From the NCBI RefSeq assembly GCF_910594005.1, contig NC_057843.1:34941001-35005000 (forward strand): a stretch of DNA of 64,000 nt, read 5' to 3'. The position numbers were made by a program, and so were the translations under genes. Source of the stretch: Cervus elaphus. Lineage: Eukaryota; Chordata; Mammalia; Artiodactyla; Cervidae. Positions 33,865 to 45,960 of this stretch are shown piece after piece. The notes under the pieces were generated by a model. It saw only the letters and a list, made by a program, of their open reading frames with translations. It was not told the DNA's origin and ran no database searches. How positions within the stretch are numbered: position 1 is the stretch's first letter; every line of letters starts with the position of its first letter.

Positions 33865-33899
33865 GTGTGTGTTTGTGTGTGTGTGAGAGAGAGAGAGAG
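33865..33899. repeat. Compound microsatellite (GT)n(GA)n
   Basis: GT repeats with one TTT interruption (33865-33885) run into GA repeats (33885-33899). Confidence 0.9.
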
Positions 33900-34093
33900 C
33901 AGTGCAGTGAGCATGTGCTCCATGGAAAGCTTTGTGTGTGTAATGGTGGGGATACAAAGATTTAAAGACGTGTGCTTCCACGTCAACGTGTAATCTTCCT
34001 TTGGATTTCATAACTCACTTTTGAAAACTCTCTCAAGCAGTGCTCCCAGGCTTTATCTCCAGGCAGAAGTCGCACTTAAGAATATAGACGTGG

Positions 34094-34286
34094 CAGCCGA
34101 GTTCGCTCAGTCGTGTCCAACTCTTTGCGACCCTATGGACTATACAGTCCATGGAATTCTCCAGGCCAGAATACTGGAATAGGCAGCCTTTCCCTTCTCC
34201 AGGGGATCTTCCCCATTCAGGGACTGAACACAGGTCTTCCACATTGCGGGCACATTCTTTACCAGCTGAGCCACAAGGGAAGCCCT
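34094..34286 (-). mobile_element. Bov-tA SINE, full length
   Basis: Reverse Bov-tA: GCTCAGTCGTGTCCAACTC, GACTATACAGTCCATGGAAT, TTACCAGCTGAGCCACAAGG. Confidence 0.9.
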
Positions 34287-34899
34287 GTGTTCAAATCTTC
34301 TCTCTGCTCTATAGGTGTTCTGACCCATGTGCAAGTTACAAGTCTGTAGGCCATTTTCACATCTGTAAAATAAAGATGAAAAAATGGCATACATTCGATA
34401 TGGATATCATAAGGATTAAATAAAGAACTGCTTATAAAGTATTTTGAAGAATAGGATTAAATATTCACTGTTAGTTGCTGTTGTGCTTTTTTCTCATCAA
34501 TGTGCATCATTTCCAAATTAGAAGCATATGTATGTAGATCTAAACATTAGATCAATATTTAGAACATTGATGATCCCATTACATCATAATTTGAGCAGTA
34601 TCTTTTGAAACTGTAAATCTGTATCATTATATATACAGTTTTGCCACCAAAGGGCATTGACTGGTACATTCATGTATTTAATACTCCCTTTAATAATAAT
34701 TTATTGGACATATTTCCTGTGTCAAGTATTGCAGTAACTACTGGCGAAACAATGATGAGTTAAAGAGATAGGATCCTTACCCCATATAGGGATGATTAAT
34801 CTCAAAATTTTTACATGTTCAGTGATAAATGTTATGAGGGAAAAAAATAAGGAGGTTAGTGTCTCAGCTAGTCAGAAGAGTAATAAAAAGGTTTCTGAA
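34287..34899. other. Intronic, with ancient repeat scraps
   Basis: 34320-34490 and 34680-34850 resemble MIR or L2 scraps (ATAAAGATGAAAAAATGGCA; TTATTGGACATATTTCCTGT) but are too diverged to delimit. Confidence 0.35.
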
Positions 34900-35105
34900 G
34901 CAGTGATTTATTTTTTTGCTAAATAATTTTAGACTTGAAAGAAATTAAAATTGTACAGTATTTTCCATGTAGACTTCACACATATTTCCCCAATAATGAT
35001 GTGTTATATAATTGCAGCACATTATCAAAATCAGAAAGTCGATATTAGCACAATACTGTTAACTACAGATTTTACTAGTTTTCACATCAGTTTTTTTTTT
35101 TTTTA
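34900..35105 (-). mobile_element. Old L1M 3' remnant
   Basis: AATAATTTTAGACTTGAAAG, ATTTCCCCAATAATGATGTG and GTCGATATTAGCACAATACT follow, degenerately, the reversed 3' UTR of old mammalian L1s. A poly-T run closes it at 35091-35104. Confidence 0.5.
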
Positions 35106-36189
35106 AGGTGTAGTAGTTCTGTTAAAGAAGATCAGATGCATAGCTCTGAGGGAATGATTTTTGAGTTAGCACTCGATGGGTGTATAGAAGTTAACTACAT
35201 CTGAAAGAGCTGTTAACGCTCAGGAAACTTCTATACAGCAAGACAGGGACAACCTCCTGTATTCTGGGGACTTGAAAGAATGGATGTAACTGGGTCCCAG
35301 GTGGGGTGAGGAGGAGGAAGTAATCAAATAAGAATATACAAGTAAGCAGGGCTATCTAATGCGAGGCTTTAGAACTTGTTCAGTGTCTTGGTTTTCATTC
35401 CAAGGACAGCTGGAGGAGTAACAGAGAGAGATGTGAAAAAGCAGCAGTGTGGTGGTAGCAGGGGTGGAAAAGTCTTTTGGAGCCAGGCCAGCAAAAATGT
35501 CCTTGAGATCTTTTAAGAGTCTTGTTGAAAGTTAGAGAAAAGATGGGAAGCAGGAGAGAAGAGGGATGGCAGTTAGGAAGACCAGATGGTCTTGAAACTT
35601 GGGGCGGGGTGGGGGGGGAGTTGATTTTACTGAGATACATTCTCCTAAAACTTGAACCAACAACAGACTATCATAATTCTGAGTGAAAGAAAAAGCTAAT
35701 GAGGGACATGTAATTCTTTATTTTTAGCATGTCCTTTTCCCCCAAAATACATCATTGTTCATACTTATAATTTCTCTTTTTGGTTGTTCAGACAATTTTA
35801 TTTAAACTTACCTTTAGATTAATGTATTTGTAAAAAAAAAAAAAAAAGTACCTTGGAATCCAGAATCAGTTTAAAACTGTGAATGAACTTTAAAACCTTA
35901 CTAGAAAAGGTATTTCAGTTTAGTTTTTGTTCTCTAACAAAGTTTTTAAATTCACTTTACAATATGTGATGGATTTTGTATAGATACAGCATAGTGTTCT
36001 GACAGTTCTTTTATACTACAGTTATTAAATGTGACATTAAAATATACTAAGTACTTATATTTTCATATTTAAAAAGTAGTGCATAACACGTTACTTTTGG
36101 GCTATAAGTGCGGGAAGTAAAGCGAGCTGATTAAATACGTTCCAGTAGTTTATTTTCTCTCTTAGTTTTTCCTTTGTTGTTTTTGCTGA
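35106..36189. other. Intronic, with a probable L2 remnant
   Basis: 35180-35640 is a purine-rich, degenerate stretch resembling reversed L2 (GATGGGAAGCAGGAGAGAAG; GGTCTTGAAACTTGGGGCG). It holds a short G-run at 35606-35620. A 16-A run lies at 35832-35847. No genes. Confidence 0.4.
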
Positions 36190-36394
36190 ATTGCTTCCCT
36201 GTGGCTCAGCTGGTAAAGAATCCGTCTGCAATGCAGGATACCTGGGTTCGATCCCTGGGTTGGGAAGATCCCCTGGATAAGGGAATAGCTACCCATTCCA
36301 GTATTCTGGCCTGGAGAATTCCATGGGCTGTATAGTCCACGGGGTCGCAAAGAGTTGAACATAACTGAGCAACTTTCACTTCACTTCACTTCAT
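36190..36394 (+). mobile_element. Bov-tA SINE, full length
   Basis: Plus-strand Bov-tA: TTCCCTGTGGCTCAGCTGG, CTGGGTTCGATCCCTGGGTT, GAATTCCATGGGCTGTATAG, tail ACTTTCACTTCACTTCACTT. Confidence 0.92.
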
Positions 36395-37493
36395 GAAGGA
36401 ATGAGAGAAAAATATACTGTGGTTGGTTGTTTACCAATAAAAGAATTGCAGACCTTAAGTTCTGCATTTTGACCATTGACCAGATCACTAGAACTATCTG
36501 TATTATTTATGCAGCATGGGACTTTTTATTTTTACCTAAAGACAGATATTTTTGGTAATGACAAACATGTTTTAAAAAGAGCCTGTTTTTTCTCAGTACA
36601 CCTTTAAAGATTTTTAAATTGTTTTATATCTGGTCAAGTTAAGATTTTTGTGCACCTCATTTTAATTGGTAACAAAAGTTTACAACTTAATTTTCAAAAC
36701 AGTCACTGCAACCACCTATTAATAAAAGTGTTAGCTATTAAAAAAAAGACTAAGGGAAGGCATTCATTGCTTTCAGCTGTAGTGATTTTAGGTCATTACA
36801 AAGAGCACCTCTTTAATGTCTATGTGTATCCTTTAAAAGTAAATTTAAGTCAAAATGTTTAGTTTAAAATTAATGTTTCATTCAGTAAATGCCTGCTGTG
36901 TGCCCCAGAAAAGCTGTATCCTGGTTCTTGTTATCACAGAATTTACATTCTAGTTGGAGAAGCACTGGGCAGGGAGGAGAGAAGCGTGCAGCACAAGGTT
37001 ATGAGCAAGAGATAAATGAAGAGCGTGGCTTTGATCGTTACAAATGCAGCAGAGATGATGAAACAGGCTGATGTGCTGCGAGACTAGGGGGTATTAGGGG
37101 AGGAGACAGGGCAGTTCTTCATTTTCTATCAAGGAAGGTGTTGCTTAGTGAGAAACAACACTGAAGCTGAGTGATGGGGAGCCACCAGCTGTGAAAAAGT
37201 AGAGTTCGGGGCATCCAGGCAAATAGAACAGTGATTCACAAAAGGCTGAGGGAAAGAAGCCTCCTGTTTTCAGAGGACAAAATAAGGCCCAAGGGTCTGA
37301 GGCACAGTGGGTGAGGAGGCTGGAGGGCAGGGTGGGGCTAGACCTTGTGCCCTTGTGGGCCTTAAAAGGTGTTGGATTGCTCCAGTATATGGGAAACACA
37401 TGTGTTCTTGGGATATCTATCTATGAAACTTTAGTTGGGCACACTGTCCTCTACTGGGACAAAGCAAATGTTTCTTTCTCAAATAGTTCATTG
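36395..37493. other. Intronic, with a probable L2 remnant
   Basis: 36875-37330 resembles reversed L2 (TTTCATTCAGTAAATGCCTG, then TACATTCTAGTTGGAGAAGC, then ACTGAAGCTGAGTGATGGGG). The rest is unique-looking. Confidence 0.45.
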
Positions 37494-37653
37494 AAGGGTT
37501 GGTGCAATGGGAGGGGGGATCGGGATGGGGAATAAGTGTAAATCTATGGCTGATTCATATCAATGTATGACAAAACCCACTGGAATGTTGTGAAGTAATT
37601 AGCCTCCAACTAATAAAAAAATTAAAAAAAAAAAAAGAAAAGAAAAAAAAAAA
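37494..37653 (+). mobile_element. L1 3' end, extremely 5'-truncated
   Basis: Only the last part of the ruminant L1 3' UTR remains (GGGATGGGGAATAAGTGTAA, TCTATGGCTGATTCATATC, GTAATTAGCCTCCAACTAAT) plus a 30-bp A-rich tail. TTCATT occurs on both sides (37488-37493 and 37654-37659), a possible but short target-site duplication. Confidence 0.85.
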
Positions 37654-37984
37654 TTCATTTTCTAAGCTCCTCAACTGAAATTTCCTTTGTACCATCCATG
37701 TAGACCTTGGGCACTGAAACCTTTGGTTAACAAGAGCAAAAATAAATTTGCTTTTAGCTCTTTAGTTCTGGCATAATTTGTTTTTCTTTTGAAGCGGATG
37801 ATATTTCTGCATGGAAAAATGCAGTGAAGTCTACAGTCCATCAATATCCATAGCTGGAGAGGATTAAGGAGGTACATATGAAAAGCAGAGCTTTTTTTTA
37901 TTGGAAAGCGATGGCCAACATACCTTTGCAGGGAAGAAGGGAGATTCTATAGGCCCTTCATCTATGTGGTTCCATTTAGTTAAG

Positions 37985-38165
37985 AACCCTGGTGTTCAGC
38001 TGGTAAAGAATCTGCCTACAGTGCAGGAGACCTGGGTTCAATCCCTAGGTTGGGAAGATCCCCTGGAGAAGCAAACGGCAACCCACTCCAGTATTCTTGC
38101 CTGGAAAATCTATGGACAGAGGAGTCTGGTGGGCTCACAAGAGTTGGACACATCTTAGCAACTAC
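37985..38165 (+). mobile_element. Bov-tA SINE, diverged
   Basis: Plus-strand Bov-tA with small deletions: CCCTGGTGTTCAGCTGGTAA, GAAGATCCCCTGGAGAAGC, GGGCTCACAAGAGTTGGAC. Confidence 0.88.
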
Positions 38166-38399
38166 ACCGCCACTACATAGCAATAGGATTCGTAAGTGAT
38201 TCCTGTATGGAAATTATGTCCTCTATATAGATGAAATAATTTTAATTAACTTTTTCCTGGTAAACTTCTTTTATTTGGAGGAAATCTATTGCTTATGTGA
38301 TTTAACATATTGGACTTAGTTTTAAGCCCAGGGGAATTATAAGGTAATAAATAAATTAAGGATTACTAAACTATAATTTAAATGTGTTTTCTCTCAAAG

Positions 38400-38590
38400 A
38401 GTACCCGGGATTAGCAACCAGATTTGGCTTAAATTCTGGTTCCTCTGCTTACCTTGAACACTTTTCTCAATTCTTCTGACCGTTTGGGGATGCTCATAGC
38501 TCTTGCAAGTTGCTGTGAGATTCAAATGAAATCCTGTGTGTGAAGTGCTGTGAATACCTGATGCATGGCAGGTATTCAGTAAAGGTTCAT
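38400..38590 (+). mobile_element. MIR SINE
   Basis: Plus-strand MIR: CTGGTTCCTCTGCTTACCTT, GAGATTCAAATGAAATCCTG, ATGGCAGGTATTCAGTAAA. Confidence 0.65.
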
Positions 38591-39047
38591 CTTTATCCCA
38601 TTGTATAAACCAACCTGCCTGATGTATGTAGAAATCAATTATCTTGCATTTTCTCCTAGCTGAGATGATTTTCAGCTCAAGGAATGAAGCAGTACCTTGA
38701 GCAGCAACAAATAAAGCATAATAAAGAAAGCATCCATGTCATAGATTTGTTTTATAACTTATCTGCTGAACGCAGTTAAATCTCTCCTTGCTATATTTGT
38801 GCCATCGGTATAGCCCGGAGTTTGTCAAGCCTAACCCTGTTGACGTTTTGGGCTGGGTAATTCTTTGTGTCGGATGGGGTTTGCCCTGAGTATTGTAGAC
38901 TGTGTTGCAACATCCGTGGCTTATTCCCAGTAACATTCTAGCCCCCAGTTGTGACAACCAGAAGCCTTTAGATATTGCTAAATGTTCCCTGAGGGGCAAA
39001 GAGACCCTTGGTTAAGAATAGTAATAATGTGTAAGTGCTGGTGCAGG

Positions 39048-39242
39048 ATGGGCTTCCTTGGTGGCTAAGACTGTAAGGAATCCACCTGCAATGCAGGAGA
39101 CTCAGCGTTCAACACCTGGGTTGGGAAGATGGCAACCCACTCCAGTATTCTTGCCTAGAGAATTCCATGGACAGAGGATCCTGGCGGGCTACAGTCCATG
39201 GGGTCACAAAGAGTTGGACACAACTGAACAACTTATACTTCT
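39048..39242 (+). mobile_element. Bov-tA SINE, with an internal deletion
   Basis: GGGCTTCCTTGGTGGCTAAG, AATCCACCTGCAATGCAGG, then a deletion of the 'GATCCCCTGGAGAAGG' part, then GCAACCCACTCCAGTATTCT and TCCATGGGGTCACAAAGAG. Confidence 0.9.
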
Positions 39243-39771
39243 CACTTTTCTGGTACAGAATGCTGGTGCAGAGACTAGAAGAGGGAGATTCTGCCCTTCT
39301 AACAGAAGGGGGAAATTTTGTCAGAAATATGTTAGGCATTTTGTGAGGTCTTGAAATTAGCTATGCAAACTGATAAAGCTAAATCTGATTTCTCTTTAAT
39401 ATCTGTATAACCAGGAACTGATTGCCTAATTTCTTTATGTCTCAATTTGTTGTCTAGAGTATCGCATGATAATTGTAGGGTTGCTGTGAAAATTAAATAT
39501 TAACCAATGTAAGGTGCTTAGAACTATACCTTACACATAGTAAGCACTAAATAAATATTAGCCATTGTTATTACATCAACAAGTTTCTTTATAGTATGTT
39601 AATTTTGTTAATATATTATTTTTTTTTACTTTGTTTTAGTAATAAAATCCAATTTTATCTCATAGCAGTGATCATGAAAATACCATCCCCTTGTATAATT
39701 TTTAAACATTTTATATCTTACCTCATTCCTGAATACTCTAGGAATAGGGAACATACCTTTTATCATCTGCA
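39243..39771. other. Intronic, with a MIR-like remnant
   Basis: 39415-39565 is MIR-like (TTGCTGTGAAAATTAAATAT; CACATAGTAAGCACTAAATA). The remainder is unique-looking. Confidence 0.45.
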
Positions 39772-40035
39772 GTTCAGTTCAGTTGCACAGTCGTGTCTGA
39801 CTCTTTGCGACCCCATGGACTGCAGCATGCCTGGCTTCCCTGTTCATCACCAACTTCCCGGAGCTTGCTCAAACTCATGTCCATCGAGTCGGTGATGCCA
39901 TCCAACCATCTCATCCTTTATCATCCCCTTCTCCTCCCACCTTCAGTCTTTCCTAGCATCAGAGTCTTTTCCAATGAATCATTTCTTTGCATCAGGTGGC
40001 CAGAGTACTGGAGCTTCAGCTTCAGCATCAGTCAC
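39772..40035 (-). mobile_element. BovB 3' fragment
   Basis: Reverse BovB 3' end: CAGTTCAGTTGCACAGTCG, TCAAACTCATGTCCATCGAG, CATCAGGTGGCCAGAGTACT. Stops just after AGCTTCAGCATCAGTCACTT. Confidence 0.88.
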
Positions 40036-40619
40036 TTCACAGATAAAAGGAACCAAGGGTCAGAACAGATGACTTGCCTGGAGCAAAAAGGTGAGAAGGT
40101 TATGGAGAAAGCCCCAGAATTCAGCTCTCTTGAGCTTTGTCTGTGGAAGAGGCAGAGCAATTAAAAAGAGCAGGCATAAGAACAAAATGCTTAGTGACCA
40201 GAAACCTGGACAAGTGGACAAAGGGTTGTCACTACCGAGGGAGATGCCAGAGGCCCATCTCCACTGCCGTAGTGCTGGAACTTCATTCATAGCAGAGTGA
40301 GGATTCAGAATCACCGAGGAAAGATTACACCATATCCATAGTTTATGCACTGTGTAAGAACTGGAGAACCATTGAATGACTTTTAAGAAGGCTTCTGTCC
40401 TGTTTGAATTAAAAAAGAAAATACTATCAATTTGGAAATGTTTGCATCCATGCAACTAGTATTGTATTATAAAATGATTTTCACTTACCATTAGGCTTTC
40501 TTGTTGCTCTCATCTGCCAATTTGAATTGAAATTGTCAGCAGTAAGTTGTGACTTTAAGCATGATTTTAACCACCGTAAGCATGGTGCGATCATCTTCTT
40601 AGTCGTGTTCTGGTAGATT
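40036..40619. other. Intronic, ancient repeat scraps
   Basis: A MIR- or L2-like reversed stretch (40036-40440: AACCAAGGGTCAGAACAGAT; CTGGAGAACCATTGAATGAC). A 131-codon minus frame (40455-40060) lies over it and has no recognisable domain. Confidence 0.4.
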
Positions 40620-41060
40620 GGGAATCATGGACAAACTATTTTATAGCTTCTCTCAAGGTGGAGTCAGATTCTCCTCCCCTTGAATTGGGCTTGTTTCTTT
40701 GAAGTGCTTTGACTAATACAGTGCTGCAGCAAAGATGCTGTACTTGTCCTGGGCTTAACCCTTTTCAGTCTGGGAGTTTCCATGTCCCTCTGTGGTGCCT
40801 GGAGTCATCGTAGAAAGATGCGCAGCTGTTTTGCTGGAGGGACCCCATGGAAGGAAAGAACTGCCCAGGAGGCCTGCACATATTGTGGCCTTCCACATAT
40901 TCTAGCTGGAGCCCAGACCCCTCCTGGTGCCAGGAGAGTGATCTCAAATGAGTTGAGGAGAACCACCCAACTGAAGCCTGCAAGGCAGAATCCTGGGCAG
41001 AGAAATCTTTCCCTTAAGCAAGTTTTGAGGTGGTTTGAAACACAGCAATAGATGACTGGA
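40620..41060 (+). mobile_element. MaLR solitary LTR (MLT1-like)
   Basis: GATTCTCCTCCCCTTGAATT, AAGATGCTGTACTTGTCCTG, GGACCCCATGGAAGGAAAG, AACCACCCAACTGAAGCCTG and CAGCAATAGATGACTGG follow the MLT1 LTR layout. No internal retroviral sequence. Confidence 0.65.
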
Positions 41061-41289
41061 CCGCTAGTGATTATTGTCAACAAAATGAAACACCTACCAG
41101 CTTTGAGGAGCTAGCTTGGACCTGTCATTTATTCTTTTTTCTCTTCTGGCTCCGTACCACAGATGGCATTCTAGATAACAAGTGTTTAACGGCAGTCCTT
41201 TCTTGAGGAGATGAACATGCTGATATACACCAGTTAAAGCCCGATCTAGTGGTAAACTTCTGAAACCTTGCCACATTTTTGCATGCCTT

Positions 41290-41505
41290 TTGACCAGAGG
41301 TCAATGAATGGTTTTTGTGAAGGACCATATAGTAAACATTTTTCTTTTTTTATTTTGTGAGCCAAGCAGTCTTTGTGACAACTATTCAACTCTGTGTTAC
41401 AAGAAAAAGACAACCACAGACAATTCATAAATATGTGGGAGACGTGGTGTTACAGTAAAACTGTGTTTACAGACCCATGCAGTGAGCCAGCTTTGGACTG
41501 AGGGT
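41290..41505 (-). mobile_element. hAT-type DNA transposon remnant
   Basis: GTGAAGGACCATATAGTAAA, CAGTCTTTGTGACAACTATT, AACTCTGTGTTACAAG and GTAAAACTGTGTTTACAG follow, in reverse, the widespread non-autonomous element whose other end reads 'GGCAAACTATGGCC'. Non-coding; the exact family was not decided. Confidence 0.55.
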
Positions 41506-42874
41506 CATGGTCATGACCTCTGTTTGTGCCCTTACACACAAGTTCTCCTCTAAAAATAGTGGGGACTAGAGAATATTTATCAGCAGAAGACCTTGTTTTA
41601 ACCTGGTGGGATTAGCCAGGGGAAAGCGATGTGTTTGATTAGTCTCTTTTAGCACTTTACTTTGTTAGTAATGTTTATTGGGAGCAGATTAATTAGAAAA
41701 AATAAGTTCAAGGAGCAGTCTCTTAATAAACAGAGATGTTTAATAGCACTTAACCTTTAGAATTTATGCAGAATAATCTTTGCATGTTGTTATGCTTTAT
41801 GTCTTTGGGGGGTGCTTCAGGTCCTCGGCTGTTCAGTGCCACTTCAGATTGTAAACTCCTGACATATGAATAATTTATCAGCTGTGGGATAGTTTTCATT
41901 GCACTGTGAGCCTGACATTTGGAGCTATGAACATCTTAGGATAAAAAGTGTTGGGAAGTGTTATGTTTGATGGGAATGTTGTAACACGGTCTGTAAAGAA
42001 ACAGGTTTGTAATCATGGGTATTGAAGCCTGATACTGGTTTCATAAAGGCAAGCAAAAGCAGAAAAATCATGGTGAATTTGATCACTTCATGGGTGCTTC
42101 TAGTATTGATGTCCTCTGTACTGTCTCAGCACTCATAAATCAAAAGCAAAATAAAACTTTTCACAAGAAAGCACCATTGATCCAGCAGCAATGCTCGGAA
42201 ATAACACTTTGATCCACACTGTCATCAAATGGAAAGGCCTTCATAGGGCATGGAGAGAGGGCAGTTTGCAGTTGATTGCAATTGGAATCTCTGACTTATT
42301 TGGGAAAATTTAAATTACCAGCTATTGCCAGTTTGTCCTGGCAGCTAGTAGAAGGCACAAGTTTCTGAAAATGTAGGAAGGGCCTAACTATATTCTCATA
42401 AGGATTGGAGATTGTTTAGAGTTGGATGAAGAAAGAGTACTAATTAGGTTAGACAGAGCTCTTGGCTGAATAAGATGGACGATGAGTAATGGTTAAGTCT
42501 GTTCAACTATGGAGTAAAGTCTCAAGGGAAAGAATGAGATCCCCACCGCATGAATCATTTGAACCAAGTGGCAGAAACCACTGTGGAAAACTACTGTTTC
42601 TGAAATAATCAAGACTACATCAGCAAAAGGATATAAAAAGATCATTTAGCAATTGCAAATTGCATAATTCTTTTTGCATTTTAATTGTACTGATTTGGAA
42701 TGAGAGATGGAAACAGGAAGGGTATTATGATAATTATAATAAAACAATTGCTTGTATTCTGGGATCTGTTCCCTCTAGAGAGTTTGCAGTTTAACAAATG
42801 GATCTGACACCACTATTGGGCAGGGTATAAATTGGCTCTGTTTCCTTTGGTGTATTTAGTCAGGCTGCTGAAAC
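41506..42874. other. Unique-looking intron segment
   Basis: No recognisable repeat or coding content. Confidence 0.45.
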
Positions 42875-42875
42875 T

Positions 42876-43182
42876 GAAAGTTGCTCAGTCGTGTCCAACT
42901 CTTTGTGACCCCATGGACTATACAGTCCATGGCATTCTCCAGGCCAGAGTACTAGAGTGGGTAGCCTTTCCCTTCTCCAGGGGATCTTCTCAACCCAGAG
43001 ATCGAACCCAGGTCTCCTGCATTGCAGGTGGAATCTTTACCAGATGAGCCGCTAGGGAAGCCCAAGAATACTGGAGTGGGTAGCCTATCCCTTCTCCTGA
43101 GGATCTTCCTGACCCAGGAACTGAACCAGGTCTCCTGCATTGCAGGCGGATTCTTTACCAGCTGAGCTATGAGGGAAGCCCA
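42876..43182 (-). mobile_element. Bov-tA SINE with duplicated tRNA-derived part
   Basis: Reverse Bov-tA 42876-43063 (TTGCTCAGTCGTGTCCAACT, ending GAGCCGCTAGGGAAGCCC) is followed without a gap by a second tRNA-derived unit 43065-43182 (AAGAATACTGGAGTGGGTAG, ending GAGCTATGAGGGAAGCCC). Two tRNA heads therefore share one BovA body. Confidence 0.88.
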
Positions 43183-45629
43183 CTTGGGCCACTAGGCTCC
43201 TCTTTGTGGCCTGAGAGAAGCTTTCACACGTTACTCACAGTCACCAACCTGTTTAGCTGAAAAAGTGCTTTCTTTTTTTCCAGCTTTGCTAGTATTCTCC
43301 CCTTCTCCCTTTCTGACCGAACAGCTTTGACATTCCAGATCTTACCTACTCTTTCAGATCCATCTTTTCTGCTGACTTTGACCATTCTTATTTAGGCCCA
43401 CTATGTCCCAGGTAGCTTATAGGTAACAGGAAGACTGAGCTAAGTCACTGCTCTCAGAATAGTGGGAGAGACATAAAGAGATAATTACAATGTAGGGAGC
43501 TGTGTGCAATGTAGGGACAGCTGCATATGGTGTTGCCAGTAACAGGCTGTTGGAATTTGTAGCAAACGTGAACAGAGATGGTGGAGACAGAAACATACCG
43601 GAGGGTGTTGAAGCAAAGCTAAAGAGCTTGGAGCTTGCCTGGTAGATCAGTGATTCTCAACCTGCTTTATAATCACTGAGGATAAAATATAGCTGTCTAG
43701 GGCCCACACTGAACATTTAAATCAAAATATATGAATGCAAGGACCAAGCATAGGTTTTTTGTTTTTTGTTTTTTTAATGTTCCCCAATTGATTCTTAATC
43801 CCAGCTTAACATTACCAGCTAATAAGGGAAGCAGTGAAATGTTTTAAACTGGAAAGTCATGTGGTCTAAATTGCATTTTTGGTAGGTCACCAACAGCTAT
43901 GTAGAGGATGAACTTCAGGGTGAGTTGCTGTAAAGCCAAGTAGGATAAGAGTCAAGATGGTCTGAACTGTGACTGTGACTATAGGATAAAGAGGGGCCAG
44001 ATACAAAATTTATTTAAGAGGATTAAAAACTTGCAGGATTTTGTGATGGATTGAACTTGGTAAGTACAGAATGAGTCATAGAGGAAACAGCTAGGGAGGA
44101 GAAGTAGCCAGAAAAGTAAGCACTTCTTTGTATATTTCCCTTCCACCCTGTCCCTCCTCTGCCATGCATCTAATGCACTGTATTATGGTTTTTGAGTTTC
44201 TCCTAACAGTTATCATAGTTGCCATACTTTTTTATTCAGCCTTTATAGACAAATTAAGTCTAAAATTGTCTAAAATTTCCACTTTTTATGCTCAGGAAAA
44301 GTATATTTACTCATCTCAGATCCTGCTGCTTGTCCTCTTCCCAAAGCTGAGCCTTGAATGCAGCCAATGGTAGCAAATTCGGTGCCCATAGTGACCAGTC
44401 AAGTAAAATTCACACAGAAGCAAAAGTAGAGCTCTTCGGAAAGTCTCTGCTGGATTTCATGAGGAAAGCGGCCACCCGGCCTCTTCTTGCCATTTGGGAA
44501 TGCATGTCAAGGGTCTTCAGATTTTCCTAGAGAAGGTTGAAGTCCAGATTTACAGGTGAAGTATCCCTACTTTTCACACATTTAGTTAAAATAAAATCAT
44601 TAAGCACCAGTAACATAGAGGCCAAAGGAAATGGGAATGGATCTGGCCCGGGATCAGAGGTTTTCGATCTCTGTGTTGAGTCTCCATAGACTTTTGTAAA
44701 ATAGAAATGAGAATTTCTAAATCCCAGCAGTTTCCAGCCCTTTCGGTGGTTAACAATAGCAGAAAATGTAGCAAAACATCAGCAGCAAACATTCGGGCTG
44801 ATTCTGTTTGTGGAAAGTGAGTTAGAGAATGGATTCTATTACCAGGTATCTCACACTGAAATATAAAGCAGAAGGGCAAATTTAAAGTCTTTTAACTGCA
44901 ATTATATAGATACTTCTGGTGAATGTGAATTGAGGACGATGAATTATTCATTTCAATCCTCTGGTCCCCAGTTTTGTACATTCTAAGGAGGCCAGGTTTG
45001 AGGACCTCAGGTGGTCCCTCATGGCTGGAGGCTGGAGAGAGAGGCCCCGTGCCCTCCTCCTGATTTCATCCATCCCCTGAAGTCAAGCCAGCAAGGTTGC
45101 CGGAGCTCTTTTTTCCCTCGGGGGCTGCTCTGGGTACCCAGTGTGCTGCCTCAGAATGTTTAAGGCTAAAGAGCAGTTGAGCAGTTGTTCAGCCAGTGAA
45201 TTAGCATTTCAAAGGCCGATGCTCAGAGGACACTGCCCGAGTGAGCAGCTGGGTGGAGGCTGATGAGTTTACCCATACAGTCCTGTCTGGGTAATACCAT
45301 ATTTCTGTGAAAATGACTTTCTCTTTGTAGGAAGACTAGGGATATGGTGCTGGAAGTTTTTGCTTTATCAATTTTGATGAAATTCTTTCTAGAATGTATC
45401 TTGCCCTTCTTCATATTAAACAGATCCAATGAAGTGTGATTGTTGCTTGATCATTTGAGTGGCACTCACCAGGCATATTGATTTTTCTATTTCCTTCTGT
45501 TATATTGAAATGCCCTGAAGAATTATGGTGGTATATAGTTGGCTGGACTGCTGCATTTTTGTAAGTCCATATATGTTTTACAATTTCATTCTGAAGAAAT
45601 ATGGTATAGTGGAAAGGCATTAGCTTCTA
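43183..45629. other. Intronic, with L2 and MER5 remnants
   Basis: 43385-44060 is L2-like in reverse (TAGGCCCACTATGTCCCAGG; GCTAGGGAGGAGAAGTAG towards its end). A MER5A-like hAT piece sits inside at 43648-43805 (CAGTGATTCTCAACCTGC ... AATTGATTCTTAATCCCAG). 44100-45629 is unique-looking. Frames at 44128-44373 and 44586-44879 have no recognisable domain. Confidence 0.45.
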
Positions 45630-45960
45630 AATAAAAAATATATGGCTTTAGAGCCTGCCGTTTGCTGTTTACTAGGTGGGTGGTCCTGGGGAAGTATATT
45701 AATCTCTCTGAGCATAATTTTTTATTCAGTTAACATATATTCTACCCCTGCTACCTGCCAGCAGGTTGCAAGTTGCTGGGAATGTGATAGTAAACAAGGT
45801 GAACCTGTGCCCCACTGTAGTTTCTGATCTAATCTTAGATTTTTCTTCTGTAAAACGGGGATAAGAACCGTATCCTGCACTTGTTTCATGGGGCTTAACT
45901 GTGATAATGTGGGTGAAGTACCTGGTAATGATTAGGGGCTCGTAATTGGTAGAAATAGCT
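45630..45960 (+). mobile_element. MIR SINE split by a second ancient repeat
   Basis: MIR halves at 45640-45720 (GGTCCTGGGGAAGTATATTA, ATCTCTCTGAGCATAA) and 45845-45960 (TTCTGTAAAACGGGGATAAG, GTGAAGTACCTGGTAATGA). They are separated by about 105 bases of reversed L2/MIR-end sequence (ATTCAGTTAACATATATTCT). Confidence 0.6.

Noticed and set aside
40060..40455. 131-codon minus-strand frame
   Set aside because: Lies over MIR/L2-like fossil sequence, no recognisable domain, no splice or promoter context.
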